Below are positions 1 to 5,904 of a DNA stretch of 5,904 nt, piece after piece. How positions within the stretch are numbered: position 1 is the stretch's first letter; every line of letters starts with the position of its first letter. A model generated the notes under the pieces. It searched no databases. It saw nothing but the letters and a program-made list of their open reading frames with translations, and had not been told where the DNA came from. This stretch comes from Gammaproteobacteria bacterium (GTDB taxonomy: Bacteria > Pseudomonadota > Gammaproteobacteria > Xanthomonadales > Xanthomonadaceae), in assembly GCA_024642445.1 (NCBI GenBank), contig JAHEBG010000085.1, forward strand, positions 1 to 5,904. Direction: 5' to 3'. The position numbers and the translations under genes were made by a program.

Positions 1-121
1 GGAAAGCGCTGACGGCTTTCCGGTGTACTTGATTGATCCGGACGGTTTTGTAGCCTTGCATTATCCGGCCGGATTTGACCCTTCCGGATTGCGTAAAGAT
101 CTGGCAAAACTCGTAAAATAG
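1..121 (+). CDS. C-terminal end of a small thioredoxin/SCO-like protein of the cytochrome oxidase assembly cluster (partial)
   Basis: Only the last 39 codons are present, in the frame beginning at base 2 and ending with TAG at 119-121; the 5' end lies outside the window. The readable tail contains VYLIDPDGFVALHYPAG followed by a basic amphipathic helix ending in KDLAKLVK. The pattern 'hydrophobic strand, DPDG turn, second strand with YP, then a terminal helix' matches the end of a thioredoxin or SCO1-like fold. It also resembles the small conserved proteins often found just before ctaA in gammaproteobacterial oxidase clusters. No cysteine or copper-binding motif is visible in this fragment, so it cannot be told whether the protein binds copper or is redox-active. 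The stop is 4 bp before ctaA, which indicates one operon. A role in cytochrome c oxidase assembly is inferred from position and from the tail only. Confidence 0.75.
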   Translation, partial: ESADGFPVYLIDPDGFVALHYPAGFDPSGLRKDLAKLVK

Positions 122-125
122 GCCC

Positions 126-1286
126 ATGAATAAAACCTACAAGCATTTCCACCGCATTGTCTGGGCCGGCGTAATTCTGGCCGCTTGTGTCATCGTATTC
201 GGCGGCTTCGTGCGTCTGTCGAATGCCGGCTTGAGTTGTCCGGATTGGCCCACATGCTACGGGCGTGCCACTTGGCCGGTACAGGAACATGAAGTGGCGG
301 CCGCCAATGCCAGTTTCGAACGCGCGGTGGAAGTCGGTAAAGCCTGGCGCGAGCAATTCCACCGGCATATTGCGGCAATATTGGGTCTAATCGTGCTGGG
401 TCTTTGCCTTCTGGAAGCCAAGCGCCGTGCGCGTGCTGTATGGATCCCCGTGGCTTGCGCGGCCTTGGTGGCGGCTTCCATCCCCACCTATATGTATTGG
501 CATCATAATCCGGCATTTGCTTTGGCTGCTGCGGGCATACTCGGCCTGATTGCATTCGCCGTTCGTTCCGGGCCCGTACCCTACATCCGATTCACGGCGG
601 TACTGCTGGCCGTCATCATTGTGCAGGCGATGTTAGGCATGTGGACCGTCACATGGCTGCTGAAACCGGTGGTGGTAATGGCGCACCTATTGGGCGGGCT
701 TACCACCTTTTCGTTGCTGACCTGGTTGGCTTGGCGGTCCACCCCGAATGCCGCGTTGGTGCATGTCGATGCTGGCCTGCTCAAGCGCCTGCTTTGGCTT
801 GGCCTGGTTTTGCTGGCCATGCAGATCGCACTGGGCGGCTGGACCAGCGCAAACTACGCGGCGTTGGCCTGCGGCACCGAATTTCCGAAGTGTTTGGGAG
901 CATGGGTTCCTGCACACGATTTCCATGAAGGCTTCATCCTATGGCGTGGTATCGGCGTGGATTACGAAGGCGGTGTTCTTGACGGTCCGGCGCGCGTGGC
1001 CATTCAGTTGGCGCACCGGGGCATGGCGGTTGTTGTGGGCCTATACCTGCTGGCACTCGCGTTGAAATTGTTGCGTACCCCGGGCTTGATGTATTGGGGT
1101 AGCCTGTTGTTATTGGCTGTGCTTGGTCAGATTGCGCTGGGCATCAGCAACGTCCATTTTGGATTGCCGCTGTGGGTTGCTGTTGCGCATAACGCCGGTG
1201 CCGCACTGCTGCTGTTCATTGTGGTGGGATTGTTGGCTCGGCTACGGCGTCCGGAACGCGATACCGTGCTGGACACTTCAGCATGA
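126..1286 (+). CDS. ctaA: Heme A synthase (COX15/CtaA family)
   Basis: Integral inner-membrane enzyme that oxidises the C8 methyl group of heme O to a formyl group, giving heme A for aa3-type cytochrome c oxidase. The 386-residue product is almost entirely hydrophobic helices. The N-terminal half has [16 protein letters not shown] (residues 29-44), with the external-loop cysteine pair C38/C44, then the EQFHRH motif (E76, H79) and H187 in the AHLLGG helix. The C-terminal half repeats the plan: C249/C256 in the ACGTEFPKC loop, H297 in QLAHRG and H355 in VAHNAG. These are the expected heme-ligand histidines and loop cysteines of the family. Residues about 105-147 hold two hydrophobic stretches before the LGMWTVT helix, which makes the protein longer than the usual 8-helix members. 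The ATG at 126 has only a weak AGG (120-122) before it and lies 4 bp after the preceding stop, so coupled translation is likely. The stop overlaps the ctaB start. Confidence 0.96.
   Translation: MNKTYKHFHRIVWAGVILAACVIVFGGFVRLSNAGLSCPDWPTCYGRATWPVQEHEVAAANASFERAVEVGKAWREQFHRHIAAILGLIVLGLCLLEAKRRARAVWIPVACAALVAASIPTYMYWHHNPAFALAAAGILGLIAFAVRSGPVPYIRFTAVLLAVIIVQAMLGMWTVTWLLKPVVVMAHLLGGLTTFSLLTWLAWRSTPNAALVHVDAGLLKRLLWLGLVLLAMQIALGGWTSANYAALACGTEFPKCLGAWVPAHDFHEGFILWRGIGVDYEGGVLDGPARVAIQLAHRGMAVVVGLYLLALALKLLRTPGLMYWGSLLLLAVLGQIALGISNVHFGLPLWVAVAHNAGAALLLFIVVGLLARLRRPERDTVLDTSA
1283..1286 (+). other. ATGA stop/start overlap of ctaA and ctaB
   Basis: The four bases ATGA contain the ctaB start (1283-1285) and the ctaA stop (TGA, 1284-1286). 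Such overlaps usually mean that the downstream gene is translated by ribosomes ending on the upstream gene. This fits the need for balanced amounts of two enzymes that act in succession on the same heme. Confidence 0.9.
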
Positions 1287-2164
1287 GCGCTTTCGGCCGG
1301 TATTTCGAATTGACCAAACCGCGCGTGGTGGCCTTGATTGTATTCACGGCCATCATCGGTATGTTTCTGGCAGTGCCGGCCATGCCACCCTGGAAGCCGG
1401 TGCTGTTCGGCAGCCTGGGTATCTGGCTGGCGGCATCCAGTGCGGCGGCCATCAATCATCTGCTCGATCAGCGCATCGATGCATTGATGGCGCGTACCGC
1501 GCATCGGCCATTGCCAACCGGCGGCCTGAATTCGCGGCAGGTATTGTTGTTCGCAGTTGTGTTGGGTGTGCTGTCAATGGCGGTGTTGGTCTGGCAGGTA
1601 AACGTACTCACGGCGGTACTCACGTTCGCATCCTTGATAGGCTATGCCATCGTTTACACCGGATTTCTGAAACGCGCCACGCCGCAGAATATCGTGATCG
1701 GCGGCGCAGCCGGCGCGGCACCGCCGGTCTTGGGTTGGGCTGCCATCAGCAATACGGTGGATCCGCATGCCTTGCTGCTGTTCCTGATAATTTTCGTATG
1801 GACACCGCCGCATTTCTGGGCTTTGGCCATATTCCGCCGCGACGATTACGCCAAGGCATTGATCCCGATGTTGCCGGTGATTTACGGCGTGACCTATACC
1901 CGCTGGCAGATTCTGTATTACACGATACTGCTGCTTCTGGTTTCGTTGCTGCCCTGGATAACCGGAATGAGCGGGCTGTTCTATTTAGGCGGTGCTGCCA
2001 TTCTGGGCGGCGTGTTTCTGTATTACGCCGTGCGTCTGCTTAATCCGCCGGATGAATTATTTGCCATGGAAGTATTTAAATACTCTATCTGGTATCTGAT
2101 GGCATTGTTCGCGTTCCTGCTCATTGACCACTGGTTATTGCTTCCAACATCCCTCTTGTCTTGA
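1283..2164 (+). CDS. ctaB: Heme O synthase (protoheme IX farnesyltransferase, UbiA superfamily)
   Basis: Membrane prenyltransferase that adds the farnesyl group of farnesyl diphosphate to the 2-vinyl group of heme b, giving heme O, the substrate of the CtaA encoded just upstream. The product has 293 residues, a normal family length, with about nine hydrophobic helices. It opens with the typical [18 protein letters not shown]. The first prenyl-diphosphate/Mg motif is NHLLDQRID (N58, D62, D66; NxxxDxxxD), followed by RTAHRPLP. The second conserved loop is [12 protein letters not shown] (about 125-136), and [12 protein letters not shown] (178-189) supplies a further acidic pair. The ATG is inside the ctaA stop (ATGA, 1283-1286), with GGA at 1271-1273 as a possible ribosome binding site. 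Also called cyoE; ctaB is preferred here because it sits beside ctaA rather than in a cyoABCD quinol-oxidase operon. No SCO1/SenC gene follows directly, although one is common at this position in related clusters. Confidence 0.96.
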   Translation: MSAFGRYFELTKPRVVALIVFTAIIGMFLAVPAMPPWKPVLFGSLGIWLAASSAAAINHLLDQRIDALMARTAHRPLPTGGLNSRQVLLFAVVLGVLSMAVLVWQVNVLTAVLTFASLIGYAIVYTGFLKRATPQNIVIGGAAGAAPPVLGWAAISNTVDPHALLLFLIIFVWTPPHFWALAIFRRDDYAKALIPMLPVIYGVTYTRWQILYYTILLLLVSLLPWITGMSGLFYLGGAAILGGVFLYYAVRLLNPPDELFAMEVFKYSIWYLMALFAFLLIDHWLLLPTSLLS

Positions 2165-2173
2165 GCGCAGGCC

Positions 2174-2202
2174 GATTACGCGGCTGAGTATTGGCGTATG
2201 AT
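2174..2202 (+). promoter_or_regulatory. Possible sigma-70 promoter for the amidohydrolase gene
   Basis: TATGAT at 2197-2202 differs from the TATAAT consensus by one base and lies 27 bp before the preferred start at 2230. The -35 match is poor: the hexamer with 17-bp spacing, 2174-2179, reads GATTAC. This is the only gene-free gap on the plus strand (2165-2229, 65 bp). The position suits a separate promoter after the heme operon, but read-through from ctaB cannot be excluded because no terminator with a T-run is seen in the gap. Confidence 0.35.
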
Positions 2203-2219
2203 GAAATCAAGCCTTTATC

Positions 2220-2222
2220 GGA
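2220..2222 (+). promoter_or_regulatory. Weak ribosome binding site supporting the start at 2230
   Basis: GGA at 2220-2222 is 7 bases before the ATG at 2230, a suitable spacing for a short Shine-Dalgarno match. It helps favour this ATG over the upstream in-frame TTG at 2191, which has no purine-rich stretch at a good distance. Confidence 0.45.
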
Positions 2223-2229
2223 TGTTTTC

Positions 2230-3954
2230 ATGAAACAACTCCTACGCGCTATCTGTTTTCCGGCGTTGCTTGTATGCACGCCGGCCATTGCCAGCGAGCA
2301 ACTGTTCATCGACAACGTCAACGGCTATACCCTCAGTGCCGAAGGGCGGCTATTGCATTTCCAGGCCATGTTGGTCAAAGACGGCAAAGTCAATGCCATA
2401 GGCAAACGTGACGTCATTTCGGCACTTGTGGCCAAGAAAACCAAGGCCAGTGCCGCTGGCTTGGCCCTGCCAAAGGACGGCATGAGCGATACGGTGCGTA
2501 CCATCGACGGCAAAGGCCGGACACTGCTGCCGGGCCTGATCGATGCGCACGGCCATGTCATGGGGCTTGGAATAAAAAACATTCAGGCCGATCTGGTCGG
2601 CACGGCCTCATTGTCAAAGGCGTTACAGCGTGTCCGCAGCTTTGCATCGGCGCACCCCGATGATGCATGGATCCTTGGGCGCGGCTGGAATCAGGTGATC
2701 TGGAAACTGGGCCGTTTTCCTACTGCCAGAGAATTGGATAGCGTGGTTGCCGATCGTCCGGTGGTGTTGGCGCGCATTGACGGCCACGCGGTATGGGCCA
2801 ATAGCCTTGCCATGAAAAAAGCCGGCATCAGCAAAAACACCGCTGATCCGGTCGGTGGTCGAATTGAGCGTGATGCCCAAGGCAACCCTACCGGTGTTTT
2901 CGTGGATGCCGCCAGCGACCTGCTATGGCGTAAGGTACCGGCACTGACGCCCCAGCAATGGGCCAACGCCTTGGATGCAGCATTGGCGGAAATGGCCAGC
3001 GTCGGCATGACCGGCGTGGCTGATGCCGGCATTGATGTAAAGACGCTCAATCTCTACAAACGTTATGCCGATCAAGGCCGGCTGACAACGCGAATTTACG
3101 GGATGATCAGCGGTACCGACGCCAACTTCGATACGATTAGCCGTAACGGCCCGTTAATCGCGTATGGCAATGATTTCCTGACCGTGCGCAGTGTCAAGTT
3201 GTATGCCGATGGCGCCCTTGGCAGTAGGGGTGCTGCGCTACTGGCGCCGTACTCCGACCAGCCAGGCAATCGCGGTCTGCTGTTCCATACCCCTGCTGAG
3301 CTTACCGCAATGATTGGCAAGGCTTTGGGCAAAGGCTATCAAGTCAATGTGCATGCCATCGGTGATGGCGGCAACCGAGAAGTATTGGATGCTTTCGAGG
3401 CGGCCTATAAAAAACACGGCGGCAAAGCGCTGCGCAACCGAGTCGAGCATGCACAGGTATTGGCACCTGCCGATATACCGCGCTTTGTTCCGCTAAATCT
3501 GATTGCCTCGATGCAGCCTACGCACGCCACGTCGGACATGAATATGGCCGAAGCCCGTGTGGGTGCTGAGCGCCTGCAGGGCGCCTATGCCTGGCAGACG
3601 TTTCTTAAACAGGGTACGCATTTGGCGGCAGGCTCCGATTTTCCGGTGGAATATTCCAACCCGTTCTTTGGTCTGCATGCGGCCGTTACCCTGCAGGACC
3701 ACAACGACAAACCTTTGGGAGGCTGGCGTCCGCAGCAGGCAATGAGCATTACCGAAGCATTCAGGGCGTTTACCGTGGAAGCCGCCTATGCCGCGCATAA
3801 TGAAGGTCGCCAAGGCAGTCTCGCGCCGGGCAAATGGGCGGATTTCATACTCATCGACCGCGATATATTTACAGTGCCAGCGGAGCAGATCTGGAAAACG
3901 CAGGTATTGGAAACGTGGGTAGGCGGAAAGCGCGTGTACTTACGCAAGCCCTGA
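2230..3954 (+). CDS. Exported metal-dependent amidohydrolase, YtcJ-like (amidohydrolase_3 family)
   Basis: Predicted hydrolase with a metal-containing TIM barrel flanked by a small beta-sandwich; substrate unknown. With the ATG at 2230 the product has 574 residues. It begins with a clear Sec signal peptide: MKQLLR, a hydrophobic core, then a PAIAS cleavage region, so a periplasmic location is likely. LLVC does not fit a lipobox well, so a lipoprotein is unlikely. Family motifs in order are LLPGLIDAHGH (metal ligands H107, H109), DGHAVWANS (H186), KLYADGALGSRGA (K323), VNVHAIGDGGN (H375), RVEHAQV (H407) and GSDFPVE (D470). The C-terminal LAPGKWADFILIDRD strand closes the beta-sandwich. All expected active-site residues are present. 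The frame remains open back to a TTG at 2191, but that start would put 13 extra residues before the signal peptide and would overlap the likely -10 box. A stretch of about 20 residues (about 68-88) before TIDGKGR looks like an insertion relative to typical members. Relatives are often labelled as acting on N-substituted formamides, which is not secure here. Confidence 0.9.
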   Translation: MKQLLRAICFPALLVCTPAIASEQLFIDNVNGYTLSAEGRLLHFQAMLVKDGKVNAIGKRDVISALVAKKTKASAAGLALPKDGMSDTVRTIDGKGRTLLPGLIDAHGHVMGLGIKNIQADLVGTASLSKALQRVRSFASAHPDDAWILGRGWNQVIWKLGRFPTARELDSVVADRPVVLARIDGHAVWANSLAMKKAGISKNTADPVGGRIERDAQGNPTGVFVDAASDLLWRKVPALTPQQWANALDAALAEMASVGMTGVADAGIDVKTLNLYKRYADQGRLTTRIYGMISGTDANFDTISRNGPLIAYGNDFLTVRSVKLYADGALGSRGAALLAPYSDQPGNRGLLFHTPAELTAMIGKALGKGYQVNVHAIGDGGNREVLDAFEAAYKKHGGKALRNRVEHAQVLAPADIPRFVPLNLIASMQPTHATSDMNMAEARVGAERLQGAYAWQTFLKQGTHLAAGSDFPVEYSNPFFGLHAAVTLQDHNDKPLGGWRPQQAMSITEAFRAFTVEAAYAAHNEGRQGSLAPGKWADFILIDRDIFTVPAEQIWKTQVLETWVGGKRVYLRKP

Positions 3955-3956
3955 TT

Positions 3957-5666
3957 TCAGTGGCTGCGGGGCTTCAGCAGCTGCCGCAGTTCATCGGTTT
4001 CCTCGGCACTCAGACCACTACTTGCCATGCGTTGGCGTAGCTCAGCAGTACGCTGCTGGCGTGCCTGCTTCTGCAATTGTGCAATCGCATCCAGAAATTC
4101 CTGACGCCACAGCGCCTCATCACCGGGCATGTCGGCGGTGGCCAGTTTCTGCAAAGCGCCGGCGTCCTCATGTTCGGCAAATAAGTCCAACAGGGATGCA
4201 GTATTGATTTCCGGGCGCGAATGCAGTGTTTCCAACAAGGCTAACAGCAGACCCATGCCGGGTAATGGCACGTTTGAAAATTCGAAGGGCGCTGTGATTT
4301 CTTTGGCCAGTACCGGTTGTTGCAGGAGCAGGGTGATAACGGCGCGCACCAAACTGCGTTTCGGCGAGATGCCGGCACGGGCAGGCGCGGGCTTGGCGAT
4401 TTCGTTCTCCGGCGCTGCACCGACACCGGTGATGGATTGCAGGCGTTCAGCCATTAAGTCGCGAAAGGCGCCATCGGGCATTTTGGCCAAATACGGTTTC
4501 ACGCTTTCGGCCAAACGTGCCTTGCCTTCCAGGGTATCCAGACGTACGCCTTTCGACAGTTCATCAAAGAAATAGTCGGACAGGGTCATGGCATGCGCGA
4601 TGCGTTGTTCGAAACCGTCGGCGCCTTCGGACTTGACGATGGTATCCGGGTCTTCGCCGTCGGGCAGGAACAGAAAGAAGGCCTGACGGCCATCTCGCAT
4701 ACGTGGCACGATGGATTCCACCGCTTTCCATGCGGCCGCACGGCCGGCATTGTCACCGTCGAAACAGAACACCACGTCGGCGCTGTTGCGAAACAGCAAT
4801 TCGGCATGATCGGGGGTGGTGGCGGTGCCGAGCGTAGCAACGGCTTGGGTGATGCCGTGCTGGAATAGCGCGATGACATCCATGTAGCCTTCCACCACGA
4901 TCAAGCGCGGGATTTTATTGTGCGCTTGTTTCACTTGCCACAGCCCGTAAAGTTCGCGGCCTTTATGGAACAGCGGCGTTTCCGGCGAATTCAGATATTT
5001 CGGGCCGTCGTCTTTGGCCAGTACCCGGCCGCCGAACGCGATAACACGGCCGCGTCGGTCCATGATCGGAAACATCAGCCTGGCGCGGAATTTATCGTAC
5101 ACGCGACCGTTATCGGATTTCGACAACATACCGGTTTTTTCCAGTAGATCCTTGCGGCGTTGATCGGTGCCCAAAGCATCCATCAGGCCGTTGAAGCTAT
5201 CGGGTGCATAACCGATGGCGAAGGTTGCCATGCTTTTGGCGTCGAGCCCACGTTGTTTGATATAGGCTTTGGCGGTGTCGGAGGCGGCCAGTTGTTTCTG
5301 GAAGAACTGGCTGCTGGCGTCCAGCGCCGCGTACATGTCGCGGCTGCCGTCGGTATCGGCCGGGCGTGCGTCTTTGGGTATTTCAATGCCAGCGCGCTTG
5401 GCCAGATCTTCCACCGCATCCATGAAGGTCAAGCGGTCGTAGTTCATCAGGAAACTGATGGCGGTGCCTTTGGCGCCGCAGCCAAAACAGTAATAGAACT
5501 GCTTGCTGGGCGATACCGTAAACGACGGCGAACGCTCGTCGTGGAACGGGCAACGTGCCGAGTAGTCCTTGCCCTGCTTTTTCAGCGGTACGCGGCTGCC
5601 CACGATTTCAACCACGTCGACTCGCGACAGCAGGTTGTCGATGAAGGATTCCGAGAGTTTCGCCAT
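3957..5666 (-). CDS. dnaG: DNA primase
   Basis: Makes the RNA primers for leading- and lagging-strand DNA synthesis, working with the DnaB helicase at the replication fork. The 569-residue product is a normal bacterial length (E. coli about 581). Its N-terminal zinc-binding domain has C39, H42, C60 and C63 in ARCPFHDERSPSF and YYCFGCGAKG. The catalytic core has the basic motif KFRARLMFPI (192-201), RGRVIAFGGR, PKYLNSPET (222-230) and a TOPRIM fold (about 253-341). The TOPRIM acidic residues are E259 in EGYMD, D303 and D305 in FDGDNAG, and the DGEDPD run (336-341). The C-terminal part (about 430-569) is less conserved, rich in Q, A and L, and fits the helicase-binding domain. The start at 5666 gives the standard MxKxxxSFIDNLLSR-like opening. 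The ribosome site is weak, with AGAG only 2 bases before the ATG. The gene lies 33 bp after the GatB/YqeY-like gene in the same direction. The convergent amidohydrolase ends 2 bp away, where rpoD is often found. Confidence 0.97.
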   Translation of the reverse strand: MAKLSESFIDNLLSRVDVVEIVGSRVPLKKQGKDYSARCPFHDERSPSFTVSPSKQFYYCFGCGAKGTAISFLMNYDRLTFMDAVEDLAKRAGIEIPKDARPADTDGSRDMYAALDASSQFFQKQLAASDTAKAYIKQRGLDAKSMATFAIGYAPDSFNGLMDALGTDQRRKDLLEKTGMLSKSDNGRVYDKFRARLMFPIMDRRGRVIAFGGRVLAKDDGPKYLNSPETPLFHKGRELYGLWQVKQAHNKIPRLIVVEGYMDVIALFQHGITQAVATLGTATTPDHAELLFRNSADVVFCFDGDNAGRAAAWKAVESIVPRMRDGRQAFFLFLPDGEDPDTIVKSEGADGFEQRIAHAMTLSDYFFDELSKGVRLDTLEGKARLAESVKPYLAKMPDGAFRDLMAERLQSITGVGAAPENEIAKPAPARAGISPKRSLVRAVITLLLQQPVLAKEITAPFEFSNVPLPGMGLLLALLETLHSRPEINTASLLDLFAEHEDAGALQKLATADMPGDEALWRQEFLDAIAQLQKQARQQRTAELRQRMASSGLSAEETDELRQLLKPRSH

Positions 5667-5699
5667 CGCTCTAGAATGCCAGTTTTTGAACAGCTATGC

Positions 5700-5904
5700 T
5701 CAGTTGCCGGCCAGTGCGTTCTTGATCAGGCCGGAAACCACGCCCATGTCGGCACGACCCGCCATCAGCGGCTTCAGTGCTGAAATCACTTTGCCCATGG
5801 CCTGCGGGCCGCTGGCACCGGTATCGGCTATGGCCTGAGCAATCATGGCCTGAATTTGCTCCTGGCTTAAGGGCTGTGGCAGATAATCCTGGATAATTCC
5901 AGAC
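5700..5904 (-). CDS. GatB/YqeY-domain protein, C-terminal part (partial)
   Basis: The minus strand is open from the window edge to a TGA at 5702-5700, giving the last 67 residues. The N-terminal part lies beyond base 5904. The fragment includes YLPQPLSQEQIQAMIAQAI, then TGASGPQAMGKVISALKP and AGRADMGVVSGLIKNALAG. This is the characteristic helical end of the YqeY family, which shares its domain with the tail of GatB of the tRNA-dependent amidotransferase; free-standing members are about 150 residues long. The domain is thought to bind tRNA, but the cellular role of free-standing YqeY proteins is not established, and an enzymatic amidotransferase label would be wrong. Its place directly before dnaG fits the rpsU-yqeY-dnaG order common in this group, so rpsU is expected just outside the window. 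The 33-bp gap to dnaG has no clear terminator, so co-transcription is likely. Confidence 0.92.
   Translation of the reverse strand, partial: SGIIQDYLPQPLSQEQIQAMIAQAIADTGASGPQAMGKVISALKPLMAGRADMGVVSGLIKNALAGN

Noticed and set aside
1123..2043. Long open frame (306 codons) on the plus strand overlapping the end of ctaA and most of ctaB
   Set aside because: It lies in another frame across two clear membrane-enzyme genes. Its translation is rich in R, G, H and C with no recognisable domain, as expected of a shadow of GC-rich coding sequence.
2171..2184. GCCG/CGGC hairpin in the gap after ctaB as a terminator
   Set aside because: A 4-bp stem without a T-run is too weak to call.
3964..3989. Inverted repeat CTGCGG/CCGCAG at the end of dnaG as a possible terminator
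   Set aside because: The stem is only 6 bp with a 14-base loop, it lies inside the last codons of dnaG, and no T-run follows on either strand. It can be explained by codon use.
4129..4575. 148-codon open frame on the plus strand opposite the C-terminal part of dnaG
   Set aside because: Low-complexity S/R/A-rich translation, antisense to a real gene, with no family resemblance.
5667..5699. Possible promoter for dnaG in the 33-bp gap after the GatB/YqeY-like gene
   Set aside because: No pair of -35 and -10 hexamers with proper spacing is visible, and co-transcription explains the layout.
5160..5783. 207-codon open frame on the plus strand opposite the dnaG start
   Set aside because: It is antisense to the conserved zinc-finger and core regions of dnaG and extends into the GatB/YqeY-like gene. 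It has no recognisable motif and no ribosome site support.

Overview
This window is an ordinary, gene-dense stretch of a gammaproteobacterial chromosome. By eye its GC content is in the mid-50s percent. The protein sequences, particularly the heme A synthase, heme O synthase and GatB/YqeY-type tail, look most like the Xanthomonadales/Lysobacterales (Xanthomonadaceae or Rhodanobacteraceae). That placement rests on remembered family sequence and has not been tested by a search. No mobile element, CRISPR array, RNA gene or phage-like sequence was seen.

Plus strand, 1-2164: the end of a cytochrome c oxidase biogenesis operon. It opens with the last 39 codons of a small conserved protein (thioredoxin/SCO-like tail, stop at 121). 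Then come heme A synthase ctaA (126-1286) and heme O synthase ctaB/cyoE (1283-2164). The first spacing is 4 bp and the second is an ATGA overlap, so the three are probably co-transcribed and translationally coupled. CtaB farnesylates heme b to heme O, and CtaA oxidises heme O to heme A for an aa3-type terminal oxidase. The oxidase structural genes presumably lie to the left of the window.

Plus strand, 2165-3954: after a 65-bp gap with a plausible promoter, there is an exported metal-dependent amidohydrolase of the YtcJ-like amidohydrolase_3 family (best start 2230). Its metal and active-site motifs are intact, but its substrate is unknown.

Minus strand, 5904-3957: the macromolecular-synthesis region, read right to left. 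It holds the C-terminal end of a GatB/YqeY-domain protein (cut by the window edge) and a complete DNA primase gene, dnaG. The dnaG stop lies 2 bp from the amidohydrolase stop, so the two transcription units converge tail to tail. The usual rpsU-(yqeY)-dnaG-rpoD order is broken on the rpoD side, because the amidohydrolase occupies the position directly after dnaG.

I found no convincing new biological system. The points worth a second look are the almost zero-gap convergent junction, the separation of dnaG from rpoD, extra hydrophobic segments in CtaA, and the unknown substrate of the exported amidohydrolase.
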